Positions 1 through 5,449 of a stretch of 6,065 nt of DNA are shown here, one piece after another (within the stretch, counting starts at the first letter, position 1; every line of letters begins with the position of its first letter). The notes under the pieces are model-generated. The model was not told the origin of the DNA, did no database searches, and saw only the letters and a program-made list of their open reading frames with translations. The position numbers were made by a program, and so were the translations under genes. The DNA lies in contig CAMCIX010000108.1 in assembly GCA_945875045.1 (NCBI GenBank), positions 1 to 6,065 on the forward strand, written 5' to 3'. The DNA is from an uncultured Clostridia bacterium (GTDB taxonomy: Bacteria; Bacillota; Clostridia; Oscillospirales; Acutalibacteraceae).

Positions 1-46
1 TACACACTGCATATCGTCGGCAGCGTCAGATGTGTATAAGAGACAG
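1..46 (+). other. Nextera i5-side adapter (library artefact)
   Basis: This is not genomic. Bases 14-46 are exactly the Nextera Read 1 transposase adapter (TCGTCGGCAGCG... ending in the Tn5 mosaic end at 28-46, ...TATAAGAGACAG). Bases 6-13, ACTGCATA, equal the Nextera i5 index S506/N506, and bases 1-5, TACAC, equal the end of the P5 primer. Genomic sequence begins at about position 47. Identification rests on recall of the published adapter sequences and is unambiguous at this length. Confidence 0.98.
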
Positions 47-64
47 CACTATATTCTCCTGCTT

Positions 65-157
65 TTAAAAAGATAGAACTACAAAACTACTTTGCAAGTA
101 ATAATGTTCTGTTTTGCTTTCAAAATAATAGTAGTGATGTCACATATGATTGAATAA
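65..157 (-). pseudogene. Decayed RHS core fragment
   Basis: A remnant of a second RHS core lies past the intact RHS core fragment in the direction of transcription. Bases 92-145 align without gaps to 851-904 of the RHS gene with 42 of 54 bases identical by hand count. Read in the RHS frame, the remnant gives HHYYYFESKTEHYYLQS against YRDYYLDSETGYYYLQS. It carries an in-frame TGA at 140-142 where the intact copy has an Arg codon, and ends in TAA at 65-67. Weaker similarity (FNHM against INPM) extends to about 154, and similarity fades below 92. It has no start or ribosome binding site and cannot make a protein. Displaced core fragments of this kind are a known by-product of C-terminal tip exchange in RHS loci. 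The boundaries given are approximate. Confidence 0.8.
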
Positions 158-192
158 AATAGTTTTGTCAGTGAACATTTGCAAGTCAATGC

Positions 193-223
193 TATCGCAC
201 AGGGAATGAAACCCTGTGCGATA
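193..223 (-). terminator. 12-bp perfect hairpin after the small membrane gene
   Basis: Bases 193-204 (TATCGCACAGGG) pair perfectly with 212-223 around a 7-base loop. The hairpin starts 8 bases past the stop codon of the small membrane protein gene. A GC-rich stem in this position suggests transcription termination or 3'-end protection. On the minus strand the stem is not followed by a U-tract (next bases AGCATTGAC), so it is not a textbook intrinsic terminator. The hairpin itself is certain; its function is inferred. Confidence 0.55.
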
Positions 224-231
224 CGCAAAAA

Positions 232-414
232 TTATTTACTCTTCATTGTTAAAAATACCATCATGATTACTCCGAACACAATACACAGAATATTAATTAT
301 GAAATGAATAATATCATTTTTAATTAATTCGGTGAGATACGGGAAGAAAAAGAACCACAAGCAATCAAGAATCGAAGCAATAAGAATTAATAACTTTTTA
401 TATTTTAGTGACAA
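232..414 (-). CDS. Small two-helix membrane protein, candidate RHS immunity protein
   Basis: I recognise no family. From the TTG start at 412-414 the product is 60 residues. It has a short basic N-terminus (KYKK), a hydrophobic stretch at about 8-27 including a run of four Phe, a charged link (ELIKND), a second hydrophobic stretch at about 35-57, and a basic tail (KSK). This is a two-pass hairpin membrane protein. The start was chosen because GGGAGG (425-430) lies 10 bases upstream. An ATT codon at 415-417 is better spaced, and the frame stays open to a GTG at 460-462 (76 residues) that lacks a Shine-Dalgarno. It overlaps the RHS stop (398) by 17 bases, which suggests coupled expression. A small gene directly after an RHS tip commonly encodes the cognate immunity protein, and a membrane protein suits a membrane-active tip. 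That role is inferred from position. The A/T-rich composition (13 G/C in 361-420) is typical of such genes. Confidence 0.6.
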   Translation of the reverse strand: MSLKYKKLLILIASILDCLWFFFFPYLTELIKNDIIHFIINILCIVFGVIMMVFLTMKSK

Positions 415-1150
415 AATAAACAGACCTCCCAAACAATCCCCATGATGCCATTTTAAATCCACGATATTGCTTATAATAAACCAAAGCTAAAATCAAACTA
501 CTACAATTCATCAATGCCAGACATACACTCCATGCCATTCCAAAGGAAGCTGCAACAGCAATTACGATTCCGACTCCTGAAGCTGTCGAGCTTGCTGCAA
601 TAGATCCCAATTTTAATGCTGATATGGCATATCCAATAGTTGATGCAATCATATGACTTATCTCAATTAGTGCACTATATCCGCGATATACATAATACTT
701 TAAATATCCGGTAGGATCGATATTATTGATCGGATCATCATTGCAATATGCGAATAAATTAGCACCGTTAATTGTTCCAAAATTGAGAGTGATTACACTC
801 GGCTCGTCGGCATTGATGAATCTGCAAATATTGGGATCATAATAACGTGACTGCAAGTAATAATATCCTGTTTCGCTGTCAAGATAATAGTCGCGGTAAC
901 GCATAGGATTAATTGTGCCGACTGTACTCGCAAGCGTTCCGGCGGTATATAATACCTTTCCCCATGCGTCATAAGCATAGCTGACCACTAATTCTCCAGA
1001 CATATTGAGTATTCCTTCAATATCGCCCTGTAAGTTTTTTAAATACAGATACTCTGTGCCGTTCAGGTTAAAACCAACAAGCTCATTATTATGGTCATAA
1101 CGGAAGTAAAGCAAATTTGTTCCGTCATTCTGACTTGTTATACCAATCAT
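398..1150 (-). CDS. RHS core C-terminal fragment with hydrophobic variable tip
   Basis: The 250-residue product begins inside the YD-repeat region (ITSQNDGTN, YFRYD at 15-19, NLQGDIEGIL at 39-48). It continues through the RHS repeat-associated core: YDAWGKVL at 60-67, INPMRYRDYY at 80-89, ETGYYYLQSRYYDP at 93-106, RFINAD at 110-115, and the closing NLFAYC...NIDPTGY at 131-149. Such cores form the end of large secreted or surface toxins that enclose a C-terminal effector. Residues 150-250 are the variable tip. It is rich in Ala, Gly, Ser and Ile, with hydrophobic segments at about 165-185 and 190-225 and a basic end, so a membrane-inserting effector is plausible but unproven. The ATG at 1148-1150 directly follows a TAA codon. 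AAGGAG (1154-1159) lies only 3 bases upstream, closer than usual. The ORF overlaps the end of the propeller gene in the +1 frame. It is probably the 3' part of a formerly much larger gene, so independent translation is uncertain. Confidence 0.85.
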   Translation of the reverse strand: MIGITSQNDGTNLLYFRYDHNNELVGFNLNGTEYLYLKNLQGDIEGILNMSGELVVSYAYDAWGKVLYTAGTLASTVGTINPMRYRDYYLDSETGYYYLQSRYYDPNICRFINADEPSVITLNFGTINGANLFAYCNDDPINNIDPTGYLKYYVYRGYSALIEISHMIASTIGYAISALKLGSIAASSTASGVGIVIAVAASFGMAWSVCLALMNCSSLILALVYYKQYRGFKMASWGLFGRSVYFVTKI

Positions 1151-2006
1151 TTACTCCTTGTGAAAATTTGGATGTCCATGATACACCGTCCGTTGATGTC
1201 ATAATAAGCGATGATGTACCTACGAGCACAAACTGGCTGTTATAAAATGTCATTCCCATAATAGCCGAACCTGCAGTTGGGGAAATTTGAACCGCCCAAG
1301 AATCGGCATTTAAAGACATTAAGACTGTTCCATTTGCACCGCCTACAACAATACGGCTGTTTTCAGCCGAAGCTGACAAACTTTCGTCCGTTGCTACGGT
1401 ATACAAATTTTCTATTGTATTTGATGTCAAAATGCTCCACGAATTACCATTCACCGAGGAAATAATTGTACCGTAGTCACCTACTGCGATGTACGTGTTT
1501 TTAGCAAAGATAATATCGTTTAAATTATAATTCGTGTTTGTCGTCTTTAAATCCCATACTCCGGTATCGGATGACGATAACACAGTACCGTTATTTCCCA
1601 CAACAATATATTTTTCCTCGACATACATTATTGCGTTCAAATCAGATGAAACTCCAGAACTTCTTTCTGCCCAATTTTCTCCGTCAAAAGAAGTTAAAAT
1701 TGTTCCGTTATCGCCGACAATTACAAATCTTTCATTTGCATATATAATATCATTTAGAGTATTGTTTGTTACAATAGGTTGTTTTGTCCACTGTGTTGCA
1801 TTAATAGAATAATAAATTGAGCCGCCTTCTCCGACTAATATGTATTTTTCATTTGCGTATACGCCGCCGTAAAGGGTGGGATTTGCAAGAGTATCGTTAA
1901 TTACCTCATAATAGTCGGCAAAAACAGCACCTGAAATTGCGCTTAAAAGCATAGCAAAACAAAGAATAAAGGAAAGAAATCTTTTTAACATTTTTCTGCG
2001 TTTCAT
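1125..2006 (-). CDS. Secreted six-repeat beta-propeller-like protein, probable RHS N-terminal head
   Basis: The 293-residue product has a signal peptide at 1-30 (basic KRRK, hydrophobic core, VFA before the predicted cut). Six repeats start at 45, 84, 123, 162, 201 and 249. The first five start exactly 39 residues apart, with consensus LNDIIYANxxYIxVGxxGTIxxSxDGxxW. This resembles BNR/YCF48-like propeller blades, which give a disc-shaped binding or scaffold fold outside the cell; the ligand is unknown. The ATG at 2004-2006 was chosen because AAGGAG (2015-2020) lies 8 bases upstream. An ATG at 2010-2012 is too close, and the frame stays open to a TTG at 2051. The protein stops soon after the sixth blade at TGA (1125-1127), 26 bases into the out-of-frame RHS ORF. 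Similar heads precede YD repeats in some Clostridia RHS proteins as I recall them, so this is probably the severed N-terminus of one. It lies 77 bases after the LRR gene with no clear terminator between. Confidence 0.8.
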   Translation of the reverse strand: MKRRKMLKRFLSFILCFAMLLSAISGAVFADYYEVINDTLANPTLYGGVYANEKYILVGEGGSIYYSINATQWTKQPIVTNNTLNDIIYANERFVIVGDNGTILTSFDGENWAERSSGVSSDLNAIMYVEEKYIVVGNNGTVLSSSDTGVWDLKTTNTNYNLNDIIFAKNTYIAVGDYGTIISSVNGNSWSILTSNTIENLYTVATDESLSASAENSRIVVGGANGTVLMSLNADSWAVQISPTAGSAIMGMTFYNSQFVLVGTSSLIMTSTDGVSWTSKFSQGVNDWYNKSE

Positions 2007-2014
2007 TTTCATAT

Positions 2015-2020
2015 CTCCTT
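2015..2020 (-). promoter_or_regulatory. Ribosome binding site setting the propeller start
   Basis: AAGGAG on the minus strand lies 8 bases before the ATG at 2006 and only 2 bases before the ATG at 2012. The spacing favours the inner ATG (MKRRKM...). Confidence 0.75.
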
Positions 2021-2083
2021 TTTTGTTAGATAAACAGAAATCGAAAATCAAAAGTACACTGGACTCACTCCATAGTATTTATT

Positions 2084-4126
2084 TCAAGCTTTCGCCGCAA
2101 GCTTTTTAAGTCTTACCAAATCCAATATATCAACCCTGCTGTCGGCATTGACGTCACTTGCGGTCGTATCAAAGGCAGAATCGCTGTTTAACAAAAGCCT
2201 TTTAAGGAGCGACAGGTCGGTCGCAGTAAAGGAACCGTCGGAATCAAGGTCGCCGAAATATCTGTATGACATTCCGTTTTCCGCCGCGTAGCTTTCCGCT
2301 CCCGCGCCCTTGTAACAGTATATTACCGTTTGTGCGTTATCGCCGAACGCCGTTTTAGCGATAAATTCTGCATTGCCCGCAAAAACGGCTTTTTGAAGCT
2401 TCGTTCCCGCAAAAGCGTCAAAGCCTAAATAAACCGTGTTTTTTGAAAAGCACGCTTCGGTGAGCGAGGTATTCATAAAAGCTTTGTCGCCTATTGCTGA
2501 AGCCCCGCTTAAATTAACAACTCCCGTAAGTCCCGAATTAAGGAAAGAGCAGTCGCCGATTTCCTTTACCGAGCGGGGCAAGGTTATATTTTCAAGGCTT
2601 ACGCTGTTCCTGAAGGCGCTGTCACCGATAGCTGTAATCCCCTCGCATATTGTCACTTCTTTAAGCGAGGTAAGCTTACTAAAGGCATAAGACCCGATTT
2701 TACCGTCGGCATTTATTATTTTAAGCCTTTTGATTTGTGTTTTAAAATCAGACCAGCCCTGCGCATAGTAATCAGAGGCATAATCGTTTAAAAATGTGTT
2801 TCCGCAAACCGTAAGTGTTTCGGTTATGGAATCGTATTCCCAGTAATCCTCTCCAGCTAATTCGCCCGCATGGGTTTTTATAACGGTAGGGGTTGTTGAG
2901 GGGGAGGCGGCGGCTGTTTCGGTCGTGGCATAGCGCTGGTAGAATGTGTATTCGGTATCAGGCTTAAGCCCCGAAAAAACAGGACTGCTCTGCCAGCTTT
3001 GACCGTCCGTACTGTATTCAAGACCGTCATAGGAAGCAAGCGTGATCTCGGTTATGCCTATTCGTTCGGCGGCGGGTAAATTAAGGGGAATAAAATTATC
3101 TCCGCCTGTATATTCCGCCATACTGCCCGGGACGCCGTATACCGTTATTACTCTGCCCGCGGAATTAGCAAACGCGCCGTAGGTCTGCTCCGCGCTCGGC
3201 GGCAGAAAAACCGCGCTTAAATTGGTGGCGTAAAATACATTTGCTCCGATTTTTTTAATGCTTTTTCCGAAAACCGCTTCTGTAACAGAGGTTAGTGAAA
3301 ACGCCTCTTCTCCTATTGAAATAATCGAATCGGGAAGCTTCACGGTTGTAATCAAGCTACAACAGGCAAAGGCTTTGTCGCCGATTACCGAAAGCGTATC
3401 AGGGAATTCAATTGATGCGAGCGATGAACAAAAGCTGAAAGCTCCGTCCTCGATTTCGGTTAAGCCCTCGGGCAGAGTAACACGGGTAAGAGCTTCACAC
3501 GACTTGAAGGCGCTCTTACCTATCGCGGTTATTCCTTTCGGAATATCGAGCGTTTTAACATCGGTTTTATAAAAAGCCCCGTACCCGATTTCCACATCGG
3601 ACTGTGGCAGTATTATTGTCTCAAGCTTTAAGCAATGCCCAAAAGCATATTTACCGATGCTTTTAAGCCTTCCCGTTTCAAAGCACACCTCGGTAAGGCT
3701 ATCCGAGGAATCAAAGGCTCCTTCTTCTATCACTTCAACGCTTGCGGGGATTTTTAGCTTTATTAAACCTGAACACGCAAATGAATATTCACCTATCCGT
3801 ACAAGCGTATCGGGCAGGCTGACGGTTTCGGGATATAGAGTAAAAAAGGCGTCATTTCCAACAGAGGTAACGCCCTCGCTGATAATAATATGCTTTATAT
3901 CGCCGTCATAAGAAATCCACGGAGCGCGCCTCGGTTCATTGCGCGAGCCGTAATCGTACATATCGCCGCTGCCCGAGATCGTAAGCGTTTCGGTCTCGCT
4001 GTCAATACTCCAGACAAGATTATCGCCGCACTTTTCCTCGGACTCCGCAAACACCGTGACGGGCAGAGCAGAACAAATTAATAGTACGCTTAAAACTAAA
4101 ACCAATACTTTTTTCAACACAATCAT
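2084..4126 (-). CDS. Secreted BspA-type leucine-rich-repeat protein with C-terminal dockerin
   Basis: From the ATG at 4124-4126 the product is 680 residues. The signal peptide is 1-27 (LKKVLVLVLSVLL, cut after VFA). An opener common in these proteins follows at about 33-60 (CGDNLVWSID, LTISGSGDMYDY). A first LRR_5 block at about 75-310 has ten IGxxAFxxC-like units. A linker or FN3-like stretch at about 355-418 (YSTDGQSWQ, LKPDTEYTFYQRYA) leads to a second opener at about 427-450 and a second LRR_5 block at about 460-605 with six units. A type I dockerin occupies about 625-680. Its calcium loops have Asp at 626, 628, 630, 637 and Asp/Asn at 658, 660, 662, 669, so both look intact. LRR_5 proteins are surface or secreted binding proteins, and the dockerin implies docking to a cohesin scaffold. 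The start is uncertain: AGGA (4127-4130) also suits GTG at 4118-4120 or TTG at 4115-4117, and the frame opens at a TTG at 4150 that forms TTGACA, more like a -35 box. G/C content is higher than in its neighbours. Confidence 0.9.
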   Translation of the reverse strand: MIVLKKVLVLVLSVLLICSALPVTVFAESEEKCGDNLVWSIDSETETLTISGSGDMYDYGSRNEPRRAPWISYDGDIKHIIISEGVTSVGNDAFFTLYPETVSLPDTLVRIGEYSFACSGLIKLKIPASVEVIEEGAFDSSDSLTEVCFETGRLKSIGKYAFGHCLKLETIILPQSDVEIGYGAFYKTDVKTLDIPKGITAIGKSAFKSCEALTRVTLPEGLTEIEDGAFSFCSSLASIEFPDTLSVIGDKAFACCSLITTVKLPDSIISIGEEAFSLTSVTEAVFGKSIKKIGANVFYATNLSAVFLPPSAEQTYGAFANSAGRVITVYGVPGSMAEYTGGDNFIPLNLPAAERIGITEITLASYDGLEYSTDGQSWQSSPVFSGLKPDTEYTFYQRYATTETAAASPSTTPTVIKTHAGELAGEDYWEYDSITETLTVCGNTFLNDYASDYYAQGWSDFKTQIKRLKIINADGKIGSYAFSKLTSLKEVTICEGITAIGDSAFRNSVSLENITLPRSVKEIGDCSFLNSGLTGVVNLSGASAIGDKAFMNTSLTEACFSKNTVYLGFDAFAGTKLQKAVFAGNAEFIAKTAFGDNAQTVIYCYKGAGAESYAAENGMSYRYFGDLDSDGSFTATDLSLLKRLLLNSDSAFDTTASDVNADSRVDILDLVRLKKLAAKA

Positions 4127-4173
4127 TCCTATATCTTGATAAATTGTCAATACAATCTAATTTTTTTAAGTGC

Positions 4174-4204
4174 GAAGGATTCGATTAATTAAATCAAATC
4201 CTTC
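4174..4204 (-). terminator. 13-bp hairpin between the small secreted gene and the LRR gene
   Basis: Bases 4174-4186 (GAAGGATTCGATT) pair with 4192-4204 around a 5-base loop, with one G-U/G-T wobble. It starts 15 bases past the stop of the small secreted gene, where a terminator would be expected. On the minus strand it is followed by GCACTTAAAAAAATTAG rather than a U-tract, so termination is uncertain; it may instead stabilise the 3' end. The stem is directly visible and its role is inferred. Confidence 0.5.
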
Positions 4205-4219
4205 TATGAAATCAACTAA

Positions 4220-4663
4220 TTAAAAAGTACGCTCGGAACTGTACTGCGTAATTGTTTCGCTTGCACTGCCGCTGTATACAACACATTCGGCCTTTACACG
4301 GTATGTTCCGCTGCCGACAGAAGCTGTTTTTGACAGTGAAGCATAGTAGTCACTAACAGTTGTAGTCCATGACGTATCTTTACTCCACCAAAAGAGCGTT
4401 TTCTTTTGAAGTGTCATAGTTATCTTGATTTTAGTTGCTGTACCGGCATAACCATTTACTGTTGTAGTGCATTTTGCATTTCCGCTTGAATTTGTTAAAT
4501 TAACATTAACATCTGATGTATAGATATAATAAGGTTGAGCGGTATTACCACTTTCAAAAGAATCCGTTACACTTATATTTGAAACAGCAACTGCTTCTGC
4601 CGATAAACCAATACCACAACATAAAGCAAGAGTAAGTATGATTGAAAGTACTTTTTTGCACAT
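4220..4663 (-). CDS. Small secreted protein of unknown function
   Basis: The 147-residue product starts at ATG 4661-4663 with AAAGGAGG (4671-4678) 7 bases upstream. Residues 1 to about 24-26 form a signal peptide (CKK, a hydrophobic stretch, then SAEAVA). The mature part is about 120 residues of alternating Thr/Ser and hydrophobic residues, suggesting a small beta-sandwich. It contains ITMTLQKKT (81-89), WW (92-93), YYASLSKTASVGSGTYRVK (106-124) and the ending ITQYSSERTF. Two Cys, 65 and 127, could form a disulphide outside the cell. It resembles the small secreted proteins with a tLQK...W...SLSKT...SGTYRVK pattern that I associate with Clostridia, but I cannot name a family or role. It follows the sigma/anti-sigma pair on the same strand after 99 bases that hold a candidate ECF promoter and a hairpin covering its ribosome binding site. 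It could therefore be a target of that sigma factor. Confidence 0.85.
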   Translation of the reverse strand: MCKKVLSIILTLALCCGIGLSAEAVAVSNISVTDSFESGNTAQPYYIYTSDVNVNLTNSSGNAKCTTTVNGYAGTATKIKITMTLQKKTLFWWSKDTSWTTTVSDYYASLSKTASVGSGTYRVKAECVVYSGSASETITQYSSERTF

Positions 4664-4668
4664 AAATA

Positions 4669-4733
4669 TCCCTCCTTTCCGACATTAATAACAGAGATTA
4701 TTATTCTCCATTAATGTAAACGGAAAGAAGGGA
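4669..4733 (-). promoter_or_regulatory. Long hairpin enclosing the Shine-Dalgarno of the small secreted gene
   Basis: In the minus-strand transcript, 4733-4721 (TCCCTTCTTTCCG) pairs with 4681-4669 (CGGAAAGGAGGGA) over 13 bases with one G-U pair. After a 3-base bulge, 4717-4710 (ACATTAAT) pairs with 4689-4682 over 8 bases. An inner GAGA/TCTC stem (4708-4705 with 4697-4694) closes a 7-base loop. The Shine-Dalgarno AAAGGAGG (4678-4671) lies wholly inside the outer stem, and the ATG is 5 bases beyond the stem. There is no U-tract after it, so it looks like a translation-blocking structure rather than a terminator. The pairing is visible; regulation is inferred. Confidence 0.7.
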
Positions 4734-4745
4734 CTTTTTGTGACC
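4715..4745 (-). promoter_or_regulatory. Candidate ECF-type promoter for the small secreted gene
   Basis: On the minus strand GGTCACA (4745-4739) could be a -35 element and CGTTTACA (4722-4715) a -10 element, with 17 bases between TCAC and CGTT. This resembles TGTCACA / CGTCTATA-like motifs that I associate with ECF sigma factors in Clostridia, from memory rather than a matrix search. Transcription would start near 4706-4709, about 45 bases before the ATG. The adjacent sigma factor is the natural candidate to read it. Confidence 0.4.
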
Positions 4746-4762
4746 GGCTTTTTTTAAGATTT

Positions 4763-5449
4763 TTATTCAACAGGGATAGATTCAGCAATTTTATATAGTT
4801 CTTCTTTTGAAACCTGTCCGTATAGAATAAAATAATATTTCTCATTTCCAAAAATTATTTTATTGAGATTCTTGTTAGTATACATTATTCCTTCAAGTGA
4901 ATTAATATAAACTGTTTCAATTTCTGCTCCTTCTGTGTCGGTCGTCAAATTCGAATCATAATTGATTTGCTGTGAATAACTAATTATATTGTTTTGTGAA
5001 TTTGAATATAAAATTAAACATGAATCCTCGTAATCAGATAAACGTGACATCTCAAAACCATCAGGTATATATTGCGGTTGAATCTTTTGAAATACAATTA
5101 CCGCGGGTATATCTTCATTATTTGTTATTGATATTCTTGTGAATTTTTCGAATGTTTCTGTTATAAACTCTATGACTGTTTCTCTGATCGCTTTGACGCC
5201 AAATGTTGTAGCGGTAAGAGTAATTAATAAAGCAGTAATAATAATTGCTATTCTTTTTCCTACAGTATTAATCATATAGTAATATGATTTCTTTTGAGCA
5301 GCTAAAAGTTTCTTCATTTTAGTTTCAAAAGTCTGTGAGAAGGTTATGGTTTTCAGTTCATCTTTATTCGGAAGATTATCCGATAATTGCTGATTGTAAA
5401 GCTCAAAGGCCGCTTTCAATCTTTGGTCACATTTATTTGACAAAAACAT
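4763..5449 (-). CDS. Anti-sigma-like single-pass membrane protein (DUF4367-type)
   Basis: The 228-residue product has a charged cytoplasmic N-terminal part (1 to about 64), one membrane helix at about 65-85 (KRIAIIITALLITLTATTFG), and an extracellular part. Its second half matches the DUF4367 pattern: YIPDGFEMS at 127-135, SLEGIMYTN at 184-192, KYYFILYGQVSKEELYKIAE at 204-223. Proteins of this layout next to ECF sigma genes in Bacillota are taken to be anti-sigma or sensor proteins, holding the sigma at the membrane until an outside signal arrives. No HxxxCxxC zinc anti-sigma motif is present, so the sigma-binding mode would differ from the classical ZAS type. The ATG (5447-5449) overlaps the sigma stop by one base (TAATG). 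AGGTG (5457-5461), 7 bases upstream, gives a weak ribosome binding site, so translational coupling is likely. Function is inferred from neighbour and topology; the domain call is from memory. Confidence 0.85.
   Translation of the reverse strand: MFLSNKCDQRLKAAFELYNQQLSDNLPNKDELKTITFSQTFETKMKKLLAAQKKSYYYMINTVGKRIAIIITALLITLTATTFGVKAIRETVIEFITETFEKFTRISITNNEDIPAVIVFQKIQPQYIPDGFEMSRLSDYEDSCLILYSNSQNNIISYSQQINYDSNLTTDTEGAEIETVYINSLEGIMYTNKNLNKIIFGNEKYYFILYGQVSKEELYKIAESIPVE

Noticed and set aside
92..904. Direct repeats at 92-145 and 851-904 as a CRISPR array or insertion-sequence ends
   Set aside because: Only two imperfect copies, both coding-like for the RHS core; no spacers or transposase.
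793..978. Minus-strand 61-codon open frame inside the RHS core
   Set aside because: It lies wholly within the clearly recognisable RHS core in another frame and has no recognisable features.
1140..1165. Programmed +1 frameshift linking propeller and RHS core
   Set aside because: No recognisable slippery codon or stimulatory structure; an in-frame TAA precedes the RHS ATG, and deletion or re-initiation is simpler. Kept only as an alternative.
1277..1812. Plus-strand open frames of 62-92 codons opposite the propeller gene
   Set aside because: They arise from the 39-residue repeat structure on the other strand; no ribosome binding site or plausible protein composition.
2436..3911. Several open frames of 63-104 codons on the plus strand opposite the LRR gene
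   Set aside because: They are antisense shadows of a repetitive coding sequence, lack ribosome binding sites and show no domain or signal peptide.
4124..4150. TTG at 4150 as the start of the LRR protein
   Set aside because: It would add eight residues before the signal peptide without a ribosome binding site, and the bases form TTGACA, more like a promoter element; ATG at 4126 or GTG/TTG at 4120/4117 fit better.
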